Shown here: in pieces, positions 56,918 through 64,000 of the stretch
How positions within the stretch are numbered: position 1 is the stretch's first letter
How the letters are laid out: each line of letters starts with the position of its first letter
NCBI RefSeq assembly: GCF_000768315.1
Contig: NZ_AQQX01000005.1
Span: 124,001-188,000, forward strand
Reading direction: 5' to 3'
Source of the DNA: Pseudooceanicola atlanticus
Lineage (GTDB): Bacteria > Pseudomonadota > Alphaproteobacteria > Rhodobacterales > Rhodobacteraceae
DNA length: 64,000 nt
Notes under the pieces: model-generated
Seen by the model: the letters and a program-made list of their open reading frames with translations, nothing else
The model's database searches: none
What the model was told of the DNA's origin: nothing
Program-made: the position numbers and the translations under genes

Positions 56918-57610
56918 TCAGTCGGGCCGCCGCAACCGGGCGAGCAGAGCGCGGAACCCGCCCGGCACCAGCACCGGCGCCACGATCAGCCCGGTGACGA
57001 AGCCGCCCAGATCCGCGGGCCAGTCCTGCGCAAACCCGAAGAGCAACCCGAAGATCAGCTGCAGCGCCGCCAGCACGGCGATCAGCCGGAAAGCGTGCAA
57101 TTGCTGCGCCCCGATCTGCCCCAGCCGCACCCAGATCAGGTAGGTATAGCCACCGATCAGCCCGTAGACCGGGGGGAAGCCGCCAAACAGCCAGTCCCCC
57201 TCGCCCCCCAGGGCCCACATCGCCAGCGCCCCGCCGATCGTGCTGAGCACATAGAGCAGGAAGACCGAAAAGGACGCCATGATCTCGCCCACGAACTTGC
57301 CGAGCGCCAGCAGCATCACCCCGGCAAAGATCGCCTGGGAAAACGACCCGTTCACGAAGGGGTAGGACAGGAACCGCATCAGGAATTCCGGCCTCAGCTG
57401 CCCGGTTTCGATCATGAAGCTCGGGAAGGTCCCCTGGAATCCGTAATCCAGCAGCGCCGCCTGCCGCCAGCCGATGGCCTGCGGACCGCCGACGATCCCG
57501 CGGCTGCCCAGCTGGAACAGGATCTCGATCCCCATGGTCAGCGCGAACAGCGCCAGGATCAACGGTGGCAACGGGTTGATCGCGCTTTCACGCGGGGGCA
57601 TCTGGGACAT
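56918..57610 (-). CDS. Rhomboid-fold membrane protein, catalytic Ser and His missing
   Basis: The 230-residue protein has six or more hydrophobic helices in rhomboid order. The loop that normally carries Gly-x-Ser-Gly reads FGGFPPVYGLIGG (about residues 140-152), and the helix that normally reads AHLGG has ADLGGFVTG (about residues 200-208). Both catalytic positions are thus changed, as in pseudoproteases. AGAGGTG precedes ATG 57610. It faces trpS divergently. A true active protease of another layout is unlikely. Confidence 0.75.
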   Translation of the reverse strand: MSQMPPRESAINPLPPLILALFALTMGIEILFQLGSRGIVGGPQAIGWRQAALLDYGFQGTFPSFMIETGQLRPEFLMRFLSYPFVNGSFSQAIFAGVMLLALGKFVGEIMASFSVFLLYVLSTIGGALAMWALGGEGDWLFGGFPPVYGLIGGYTYLIWVRLGQIGAQQLHAFRLIAVLAALQLIFGLLFGFAQDWPADLGGFVTGLIVAPVLVPGGFRALLARLRRPD

Positions 57611-57737
57611 GCGGGCACCTCTTGCTCCGCCCACCATGCTTGACGGGGGCCGGGGGCATGGGTAAGCCAGCGCGGCACGGAAATCCAGTGACCCACAGGC
57701 AAAACCCGCCCATCCGCACGCGACAGAGGATCCCAGC

Positions 57738-58775
57738 ATGACCGACGCAAGCCAGACCGCCTTTCAGCCCCGCGTCTTCTCCGGGATCCAGCCCTCCGGC
57801 GGGCTGACGCTCGGGAATTACCTGGGCGCCATCCGCCGTTTCGTGGATATGCAGAATGACGCGCAATATGACGGGATCGAAAAGATCTACTGCATGGTCG
57901 ACCAGCACGCGATCACCGTCTGGCAGGACCCGGCAACGCTGACGCGCAACACCCGCGAACTGGCCGCAGGCTACATTGCCGCCGGGCTGGACCCGACGAA
58001 ATCGATCCTCTTCAACCAGAGCCAGGTTGCCGAACACGCGCAATTGGCCTGGATCTTCAACTGCGTCGCCCGGATGGGCTGGATGCAGCGGATGACCCAG
58101 TGGAAGGACAAGGCCGGCAAGAACCAGCAGAACGCGTCGCTCGGGCTGTTTGCCTACCCGTCGCTGATGGCCGCCGACATCCTGATCTACCATGCGACCC
58201 ACGTCCCCGTGGGCGAGGACCAGAAACAGCACGTGGAACTGACCCGCGACATCGCGATCAAGTTCAACCACGATTTCGGCGTCGACTTCTTCCCGGTCAC
58301 CGAACCGGTGATCGAAGGCGCGGCGACGCGTGTCATGTCGCTCCGCGACGGCTCCAAGAAGATGTCCAAATCCGACCCGTCCGACGCCTCGCGGATCAAC
58401 ATGACCGATGACGCCGACGCGATCTCGCAGAAGATCCGCAAGGCCCGCACCGACCCCGACGCCCTCCCCTCCGAGGCCGACGGCCTGGCCGAGCGCCCCG
58501 AGGCCCGCAACCTGGTCAACATCTACGCCGCCCTGTCGGATCAGAGCGTCGACCAGGTCCTGGCAGATGTCGGCGGCAAGCAATTCTCGGAATTCAAGCC
58601 GATGCTGTCGGACCTGGCCGTGGCCAAGCTCGCCCCGATCTCCGCGGAAATGGCCCGCCTGATGGAGGCCCCGGACGAGATCGACGCAATCCTGCGCGAC
58701 GGGGCCAACCGCGCCCGCGCCATCGCGGCCCCGATCCTGCAAAAGACCTACGACATCGTCGGCATGATCCGCTGA
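57738..58775 (+). CDS. trpS: Tryptophanyl-tRNA synthetase
   Basis: TrpS charges tRNA-Trp. The 345-residue class I enzyme has the HIGH-type segment [15 protein letters not shown] (about residues 18-32), a [26 protein letters not shown] region (about residues 140-165) and the KMSKS loop [10 protein letters not shown] (about residues 212-221). Length fits the family. Confidence 0.96.
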   Translation: MTDASQTAFQPRVFSGIQPSGGLTLGNYLGAIRRFVDMQNDAQYDGIEKIYCMVDQHAITVWQDPATLTRNTRELAAGYIAAGLDPTKSILFNQSQVAEHAQLAWIFNCVARMGWMQRMTQWKDKAGKNQQNASLGLFAYPSLMAADILIYHATHVPVGEDQKQHVELTRDIAIKFNHDFGVDFFPVTEPVIEGAATRVMSLRDGSKKMSKSDPSDASRINMTDDADAISQKIRKARTDPDALPSEADGLAERPEARNLVNIYAALSDQSVDQVLADVGGKQFSEFKPMLSDLAVAKLAPISAEMARLMEAPDEIDAILRDGANRARAIAAPILQKTYDIVGMIR

Positions 58776-58780
58776 TCCCC

Positions 58781-58813
58781 GGGGCGCGCCGGCCCGTCGG
58801 TTGCGCGCGCCCC
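58781..58813. other. GC-rich stem-loop after trpS
   Basis: GGGGCGCGC (58781-58789), 15-nt loop, GCGCGCCCC (58805-58813). There is no T run, so termination would need Rho. The rest of this 241-nt gap holds repeat copy 3 and a second hairpin. Confidence 0.5.
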
Positions 58814-58818
58814 AGCTT

Positions 58819-58845
58819 CACCTTGCCCAAATACTCCCGCCGGAG
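58819..58845 (+). repeat. Intergenic hairpin repeat, copy 3
   Basis: CACCTTGCCCAAATACTCCC then GCCGGAG matches copy 2 almost base for base (AAATACTCCCGCCGGAGGC is shared). It lies downstream of trpS and just before an 11-bp hairpin. Confidence 0.7.
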
Positions 58846-58852
58846 GCACCCC

Positions 58853-58877
58853 GGCTGATTTCCAACGGAAATCAGCC
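58853..58877. other. Perfect 11-bp hairpin downstream of trpS
   Basis: GGCTGATTTCC (58853-58863), loop AAC, GGAAATCAGCC (58867-58877). It stands 8 nt after repeat copy 3, much as the cbbS-cbbX hairpin stands beside copy 1. No U tract follows on either strand. Confidence 0.7.
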
Positions 58878-59016
58878 CTGAATGGCGTGCGCGGCGCAGC
58901 CGCGCTCGATTTCGCAACGGCTCTCCCCGACAAATTCGCACAGAAATTCTGCGTCCCTGCCCGTTATCAGCCGGGCGGCGCGCGCTTATCCTAAGGGCAA
59001 CGAAAGGATACACATC

Positions 59017-59508
59017 ATGACAAATCCGGTTCATCCGGCCACGCGTATTGGCCATGTTCACCTCAAGGTCGCCGATCTCGACCGCGCCATCGCCTTCTAT
59101 TCCGGCGTTCTGGGCTTCGAGGTCACGCAGAAATACGGCCGTCAGGCCGCCTTCCTGTCCGCGGGCGGCTATCATCACCATATCGGCCTGAACACCTGGG
59201 AAAGCCGCAATGGCACCCCGCCGCCTCCGGGTCATACGGGGCTGTTCCACACGGCGTTCCTCTATGCCGACCGTGCGCAGCTGGCCGATGCCCTGCGCCG
59301 ACTGGTCGAGGCCGGGATCCCGCTCGACGGCGCCTCCGATCACGGGGTAAGCGAGGCGCTCTACCTCCGCGATCCGGATGGCAACGGGGTAGAGCTTTAC
59401 TGGGACCGGCCCGAGGCCGAATGGCCCCGCGATCCCAATGGCGATTTGAAGATGGTGACCGAACCGCTCGACGTGCAGGCCCTGCTAGACGACGCACCCG
59501 CCGTGTGA
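59017..59508 (+). CDS. VOC-family protein (glyoxalase/extradiol dioxygenase fold)
   Basis: The 163-residue protein starts HPATRIGHVHLKVADLDRAI and has a metal-type His (IGHVHL), a second His (GLFHTAFLYAD) and a Glu in GNGVELYWDRP, the ligand set of catechol 2,3-dioxygenase-type and glyoxalase-type members. The substrate cannot be told. GAAAGGA precedes ATG 59017; the longer upstream frame crosses AT-richer intergenic DNA and is rejected. Confidence 0.85.
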   Translation: MTNPVHPATRIGHVHLKVADLDRAIAFYSGVLGFEVTQKYGRQAAFLSAGGYHHHIGLNTWESRNGTPPPPGHTGLFHTAFLYADRAQLADALRRLVEAGIPLDGASDHGVSEALYLRDPDGNGVELYWDRPEAEWPRDPNGDLKMVTEPLDVQALLDDAPAV

Positions 59509-59610
59509 TCGGGGGAAGCGTCAGCAAACCGTCAAGGCGCTGTCGCAGAATCGTTTCAAACCGAACCTAATCTCCGACCTGCGTGACTGACGCATCCCCT
59601 TACCCCCAAG

Positions 59611-59651
59611 TCTCTTTTTGAGAAGTTTTCCCCCGGCCGCCCGGCCGGGGG
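59611..59651. other. 9-bp GC stem-loop upstream of the aminotransferase gene
   Basis: CCCCCGGCC (59630-59638), loop GCCC, GGCCGGGGG (59643-59651), followed by TATTC. A smaller stem, TCTC (59611-59614) with GAGA (59620-59623), precedes it. On the minus strand the order GAATACCCCCGG recalls the AAATACTCCC repeat core, so it may be a divergent copy. It could end transcription from the VOC gene side. Confidence 0.5.
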
Positions 59652-59706
59652 TATTCATTTCCCGGTTCCGCCCTGCCATAACTTGCGCGACAGAGAAGGA
59701 CCCGAC

Positions 59707-60576
59707 ATGGCAACCGGCACCAATATCCGCACCTATTTCAACGGCACCTGGCACGAGGGCGACCTGCCCGTGATGAACGCCGCCGATCACGGCGCCTGGC
59801 TGGGCACCACGGTTTTCGACGGGGCGCGGATGGTCAACGGCCTGATGCCCGACCTGGAGGCACATTGCGCCCGCGTGAACCGCTCGGCCGAGGCGCTGAT
59901 GATCACCCCCAACGTGTCGACCGAAAAGATGGTCGAGCTGGTCCGCGAAGGGCTGTCCGCCTACCCCGCCGGGGCCGCGGTCTATATCCGCCCGATGTAC
60001 TGGGCGCTCGAAGGGGGGCCGCTGGGTGTCGACCCGGCCCCCGGCAAGACCGGGTTCTGCATCAGCCTTGAGGAAATCCCGATGGCGCCCGCGGATGCGG
60101 CGACCACGCTGGGGCGCACATCCTTCCGGCGTCCGGTGTTGGCCGACGCGGTGGTGAACGCCAAGGCCGGCTGCCTCTATCCGAACAATGCCCGCATGAT
60201 CCTCGAGGTTCGCGCCCGCGGCTTCGGCAATGCGCTTGTTGCCGATGCGCTTGGCAACGTGGCGGAATCCGCCACCGCCAACGTCTTCATGGTCCGCGAC
60301 GGAGAGGTCTTCACCCCCGTTCCCAACGGCACCTTCCTGGCCGGGATCACCCGCGCACGCCACATCGCAAACCTGCGCGCCGATGGCGTGCAAGTGCATG
60401 AAACGGTTCTTGGATTTTCCGATTTCGACCAGGCGGACGAGGTCTTTCTCACCGGCAACATGAACAAGGTGACCCCGGTCACCGCCTTCGAGGATCGCCA
60501 GTACCAGATCGGCCCGATCACCCGCCGTGCGCGCGACCTTTACTGGGACTGGGCCCAGACCGACCAGAAACTCTGA
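59707..60576 (+). CDS. Class IV aminotransferase (branched-chain/D-amino-acid type)
   Basis: This 289-residue PLP enzyme of fold type IV has GAWLGTTVFDGARMVNG (about residues 29-45), the PLP Lys in VNAKAGCLYPNNARMI (about residues 150-165), and the phosphate-binding ATANVFMV and LAGITRARHI segments. Branched-chain aminotransferase (IlvE-like) is the usual label, but 4-amino-4-deoxychorismate lyase and D-amino-acid transaminase share the fold. AGAAGGA precedes ATG 59707. Confidence 0.85.
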   Translation: MATGTNIRTYFNGTWHEGDLPVMNAADHGAWLGTTVFDGARMVNGLMPDLEAHCARVNRSAEALMITPNVSTEKMVELVREGLSAYPAGAAVYIRPMYWALEGGPLGVDPAPGKTGFCISLEEIPMAPADAATTLGRTSFRRPVLADAVVNAKAGCLYPNNARMILEVRARGFGNALVADALGNVAESATANVFMVRDGEVFTPVPNGTFLAGITRARHIANLRADGVQVHETVLGFSDFDQADEVFLTGNMNKVTPVTAFEDRQYQIGPITRRARDLYWDWAQTDQKL

Positions 60577-60583
60577 TCGGCGC

Positions 60584-61300
60584 TCACAATTCCGGGTCGG
60601 AGGCGACCCGGACCAGCCCGGTCAGATCGCTCAGGCTTTCGCGCTGCGTCCCGTCAGCGGCGAAATTCGCGGGCGACAGCCAGACGTCATAGGCTTCGCG
60701 CAGGGCTGGCCAGTCACGGTCGATCATGGCGAACCACGCGGTGTCGCGGTTGCGCCCCTTCACCACCATGTGCTGCCGGAACACGCCTTCATAGCTGAAC
60801 CCCAGCCGCTGCGCCGCGCGGCGCGACGGCATGTTCAGCGCGTTGCATTTCCATTCGTACCGGCGATATCCGGCTCCGAACGCCCATTGCATCATCAGGA
60901 ACATCGCCTCGGTCGCCGCACGGGTGCGTTGCAGGCGGGGCGACATCAGGATGAAGCCGACCTCGATCGACCCGGTCGCCGGCTTGATATTGCAGAACGA
61001 CGCGAACCCGACCGCCGGGCCGCCTTGGCCCTCGCGGATCGCCAGGAAGTACGGGTCCTTCACCTCTTCGGTGCCTCGGATATACCGGTGAAACTGGGCC
61101 GCACTGCCAAAGGGGCCTGCAGGCATGTAATCCCACAGCCAGTCCTCGCCCTCGATCTGGCGGAAGATCAGCGCGGCATGTGCCTCGGCCCGCATTGGCT
61201 CCAGATGGACGTAGCGCCCGGTCAGCGTCAGCCCTTCGGGCGGCACCGGTGGCTCGGTCCAGTCCGTGATCACGGGGCCGATCGGGCGGGATGTCGTCAT
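60584..61300 (-). CDS. GNAT-family N-acetyltransferase (RimJ/RimL-like)
   Basis: The 238-residue protein has the acetyl-CoA fold: PATGSIEVGFILMSPRLQRTRAATEAMFLMMQWAF (about residues 101-135) and YEWKCNALNMPSRRAAQRLGFSYEGVFRQHMV (about residues 140-171), the latter typical of RimJ/RimL-type members. The target is unknown. It converges on the aminotransferase gene with 7 nt between. Confidence 0.87.
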   Translation of the reverse strand: MTTSRPIGPVITDWTEPPVPPEGLTLTGRYVHLEPMRAEAHAALIFRQIEGEDWLWDYMPAGPFGSAAQFHRYIRGTEEVKDPYFLAIREGQGGPAVGFASFCNIKPATGSIEVGFILMSPRLQRTRAATEAMFLMMQWAFGAGYRRYEWKCNALNMPSRRAAQRLGFSYEGVFRQHMVVKGRNRDTAWFAMIDRDWPALREAYDVWLSPANFAADGTQRESLSDLTGLVRVASDPEL

Positions 61301-61402
61301 GTCTGTCGTCCTGCGGTCCTTGCCGGGCCACATTAGGACGGAAGGTCGGGAAAAGCCAAGCCGTACCGGGGCTTAGACGAACCGAGCCTGACAGGGTCAC
61401 GA

Positions 61403-62662
61403 TCAGAGAACCAGCCGCGCCCCCGTTCCCATGTCGAGGCCGGGAAAGACCGCCGTTTCCAGCACGTTACGGTCCAGCCCGAACAGGCCCTGCATGACCG
61501 CCGCCGCATGGGCGCGCACGTCCGAGGTCGGCATCAGGTCCCTGCGTTTGTACAGCGCCTCTTCCGCCAGGCCGGGCCATTTGCCATGCATCCGCCCGCC
61601 ACGCAGCGCGCCACCGGCGAACAGCATCGTGCCGCCGGTGCCGTGATCCGTACCATCGGTGCCGTTGATGCGGGCGGTGCGGCCGAACTCCGTCATCGCG
61701 ATCACGCCGGTCTTGGCCCAGACCGGGCCAAGATTGTCGCGCAGCGCCAGGATCACCTCCGCCAACTGCTTCAACGGGCGGGTCAGCGCCGCGTTCTGGC
61801 GGTTATGGGTGTCCCATCCGTTCAGCGAAAACGCCGCGATCCGCGCATCGCCGCGCAGCCGGTCGGCGGCGAATTCGGCCACAGACACCGCGCCGGAATG
61901 ATCCTTCGAGACCTGCGCCGACTGCCTGAGCGCCGCCATGCCCTCCAGCATCTCCTCGGGGTCTCCGTCCATGCCGCCCTTGCGCATCAACGCTGCCGTC
62001 GGAAGGCTGCCGGCAAGGTCCAGCGCTTCGGCCAGCACATCGCGGAACAGCGGGTCGTCATGCATCACGTGCGCCATCAGCTGTTCGGCCTGCGGGGTCA
62101 TGGCCAGCACGGATTCCGGCGACCACTCCGCCACCTCCGCCGCGCCCTTGGTCAGCAACATGCCCGACGGCCCGATCGTGTAGGCGGTTTCCGCCTCAAC
62201 CCCCGGCACGGCCTGAAGCATGCGGTTCAGCCACCCGTCGCGGATCGGCGACTGGCTGTCCGGCACCCCGGCCTCCAGGATGTCCTGGCCGTCGAAATGG
62301 CTGCGCTTGTCGCGGTAGGGGGTCGAGGTCGCGTTGACAAAGCCCAGCTCTCCCGCCTTCCAAAGCGCCATCAACGGGGTCAGTCCGGAATGCAGGGCAA
62401 AGAAACCATCCAGGTCCAGCGGCCCGCCCTTCGTACCGGGCCGGGGCATGCCGGCACGAAGGCTCGCATAATCCGGATCGCCCCAGGGCTGCACGACGCC
62501 CAGCCCGTCCATCCCGCCGCGCAGGATGATGACGACCAGGCGGTTGTCCCAGGGCGCGGCGGCCAGGCTGAGCGGCGCCAGCAACGGGCTGGCGGCAGCG
62601 GAACACCCCAGGGCGAGAGAGCGAGCGAGGAAGGATCGGCGGGATGTCATGGAACGGGTCAT
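61403..62662 (-). CDS. DUF1501 protein, Tat-exported
   Basis: The 419-residue protein begins with a twin-arginine signal (MTSRRSFLARSLALGCS; two possible starts, 62662 and 62650). The mature part is of the DUF1501 (alkaline-phosphatase-superfamily-like) family, with ILRGGMDGLGVVQP (about residues 47-60), SLNGWDTHNRQNAAL, and TEFGRTARINGTDGTDHGTG (about residues 339-358). DUF1501 genes are usually paired with DUF1800, as here. The function is not established. Confidence 0.87.
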   Translation of the reverse strand: MTRSMTSRRSFLARSLALGCSAAASPLLAPLSLAAAPWDNRLVVIILRGGMDGLGVVQPWGDPDYASLRAGMPRPGTKGGPLDLDGFFALHSGLTPLMALWKAGELGFVNATSTPYRDKRSHFDGQDILEAGVPDSQSPIRDGWLNRMLQAVPGVEAETAYTIGPSGMLLTKGAAEVAEWSPESVLAMTPQAEQLMAHVMHDDPLFRDVLAEALDLAGSLPTAALMRKGGMDGDPEEMLEGMAALRQSAQVSKDHSGAVSVAEFAADRLRGDARIAAFSLNGWDTHNRQNAALTRPLKQLAEVILALRDNLGPVWAKTGVIAMTEFGRTARINGTDGTDHGTGGTMLFAGGALRGGRMHGKWPGLAEEALYKRRDLMPTSDVRAHAAAVMQGLFGLDRNVLETAVFPGLDMGTGARLVL

Positions 62663-62669
62663 GGCGGCC

Positions 62670-63998
62670 TCACATCCTCTGAAACGCGGGGGAGCCGAGG
62701 ATGATCGCGATACCCTCCGCACGGCTCTCGGCAGCCTTGGCGGCAAAGCGCAGCGGCTCCGGCACGTCACCGCCCAGGGCCATCTCGACGAAGTCACGCG
62801 GATCGGGCAGCGGATCGGCCAGGACCGGCGGCACGTTCAGCGCCCATTGCAGCCGCCCCGCCAGTCGCTGGGGGGTGATCCAGTCGTCATCCGCCTCGGG
62901 CCAGCCATCGGGACCATCGGGCTGTTCCCACGGCTGCCCCATCAGGGCCAGCGGCTTGACGAACATCAGTTGCATCATCTTCTGACGGCGCAGCGGCAGG
63001 TCCCGCGCATCCAGCGCCCGCAGGCCGGAACCGACGAAATCCACCGGCTGCTTGATATTGCCCGGCCCCGTCCAGGCCGCAGGATGATCCAGCATTGCCC
63101 TGTACACCTCGGACAACAGGCCATCGCTGTCGCGATACGCCGCCGCCATGGAGGCCACGAGCCCCGGGTCCGGCGCGTCGCCCAGGAAATGGACTGCAAG
63201 CTTCCGGGCCAGATGCTCTCCGGTGGAGGGGTGCCGGGCCAGATCCTCCAGCGCGGCCTCGATATCCGCCATGCTGGCCATGCCTGCCCCGCCATAGGAA
63301 ACGCCCAGCACGGTTTCGGCCCCAGGCTCCGACCAATCAGGCCTGAAACGGAACCCTTCCCCGGCCTTGTAGCTCATGCCCGTCAGCAATTCTGCCAGTT
63401 CGGTGACGTCCCGCTGATCGTAATCCGCACCAACGCCAAGCGTATGCAATTCCAGCATTTCCCGCGCCAGATTCTCGTTCAAACCGCCGCGTTTGGCTTT
63501 CTTTGCCCGCTGGGAATTCGGCCCGAGGCTTCGCGTCTGGTCCAGTGCCCGGATCATCAGGGGGGCCGTTGCCGCCGCGCGCAGCAGGTCGACGAAACGC
63601 CCCGTCAGACGCGGGCGGATGACCTCTTCGACATAAGGGCCGACCGCGTAACGATGAATGCTTCCCTTGCCCTGCGCCGTGAAATGATCCGCCCAGAAAA
63701 AGACCAACCGTTCGCGAAATCCATCTTCGGTCGTCACACGACGCGACAGTGCATGGCCCATCCAGGTCAACCACTCGCGCGCAGTTTCCCGGCGCAGCTT
63801 CAGCCGGTCTTTCCGCGCCTGTTTGGCTTCGGGGGTCGTCTTGTTGCGCCGTCCCATTTTGGTCAGCCGCGCATATTCGCCAATCCGCACCTCGAATGTC
63901 GAAAAAGGCTCGATCGGCCATACCTCTGCCGCCCTGTCGGGGCCAGCAAGACGAGCCATTACCTCAGCCAAGGAGGATGGGGGTGCAATGACAGGGGA
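62670..63998 (-). CDS. DUF1800 protein (5' end outside window)
   Basis: The frame is open to the right edge, so the start is missing; 442 residues are visible, beginning SPVIAPPSSLAEVMARLAGP. Family segments are FWADHFTAQGKGSIHRYAVGPYVEEVIRP (about residues 110-140 of the visible part), LGPNSQRAKKAKRGGLNENLAREMLELHTLGV, and GHLARKL-like HLARKLAVHFLGD. It lies 7 nt before the DUF1501 gene. The role is unknown. Confidence 0.87.
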   Translation of the reverse strand, partial: SPVIAPPSSLAEVMARLAGPDRAAEVWPIEPFSTFEVRIGEYARLTKMGRRNKTTPEAKQARKDRLKLRRETAREWLTWMGHALSRRVTTEDGFRERLVFFWADHFTAQGKGSIHRYAVGPYVEEVIRPRLTGRFVDLLRAAATAPLMIRALDQTRSLGPNSQRAKKAKRGGLNENLAREMLELHTLGVGADYDQRDVTELAELLTGMSYKAGEGFRFRPDWSEPGAETVLGVSYGGAGMASMADIEAALEDLARHPSTGEHLARKLAVHFLGDAPDPGLVASMAAAYRDSDGLLSEVYRAMLDHPAAWTGPGNIKQPVDFVGSGLRALDARDLPLRRQKMMQLMFVKPLALMGQPWEQPDGPDGWPEADDDWITPQRLAGRLQWALNVPPVLADPLPDPRDFVEMALGGDVPEPLRFAAKAAESRAEGIAIILGSPAFQRM

Positions 63999-64000
63999 GA

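Overview
This window is chromosomal DNA of a high-GC alphaproteobacterium, most likely a Rhodobacterales (Roseobacter-type) species. The evidence is a red-type (form IC) RuBisCO operon with cbbX, a TRAP-linked uronate cluster, an RpoH-II-like sigma factor, the rsmI-yraN-gshB order, and dense coding with ATGA/GTGA stop-start overlaps. I saw no rRNA, tRNA, insertion sequence, prophage or CRISPR array.

Layout. (1) 1-11.65 kb: a periplasmic-oxidation locus. It holds a PQQ-associated solute-binding protein (cut by the left edge), cytochrome c550 PedF, a MxaJ/XoxJ-like binding protein, a form II coxG-S-L-M molybdo-hydroxylase operon, a NosR-like flavin/Fe-S membrane protein translationally coupled to apbE, an ABC permease, and a small cytochrome c. 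(2) 11.7-23.65 kb: hexuronate catabolism. Genes are uxaA, uxuA, uxuB, kduD, kduI, kdgF, a TRAP transporter and uxaC, with a divergent GntR-family regulator and kdgK. (3) 23.6-37.7 kb: a 13-gene Calvin-Benson-Bassham operon read leftward, cbbF-P-T-gap-pgk-fba-cbbL-cbbS-cbbX-tpiA-rpe-gph-cbbY, with divergent cbbR; cbbY is frameshifted. (4) 37.7-64 kb: mostly housekeeping genes: dcp, a membrane-anchored MoeB, dut, coaBC, rpoH2, cobU, a histidine phosphatase, a GST fusion, comM, gshB-yraN-rsmI, a lipoprotein PBP activator, glnD-murJ, phospholipase D, a rhomboid-fold protein without catalytic residues, trpS, a VOC protein, a class IV aminotransferase, a GNAT, and a DUF1501/DUF1800 pair (the latter cut by the right edge).

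How the parts work together. The uronate genes convert glucuronate to fructuronate, mannonate and 2-keto-3-deoxygluconate (KDG), then phosphorylate KDG. kdgF-kduI-kduD bring in unsaturated uronates from polysaccharide lyases. The cbb operon fixes CO2. The first region should oxidise small alcohols or aldehydes in the periplasm and pass electrons to cytochromes c. A PQQ alcohol-oxidation locus plus a CBB operon resembles methylotrophs that assimilate C1 carbon as CO2, but the quinoprotein dehydrogenase itself is not in the window.

The most interesting signal is a promoter layout shared by five transcription starts in region 1: GGTCG(A/C)ATAyG-like, then a fixed spacing to a CC(C/T/A)TAC-like box, exactly 22 nt after GTCG in every case. 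It links the PQQ genes, the cox operon, the NosR-like/ApbE pair and the cytochrome into one probable regulon. Other points for a second look are the form II active-site signature in CoxL, the NosR/ApbE pair without nosZ, the frameshift in cbbY at a C6 run, an intergenic hairpin repeat family (AAATACTCCCGCCGGAGG), and the rhomboid pseudoprotease.
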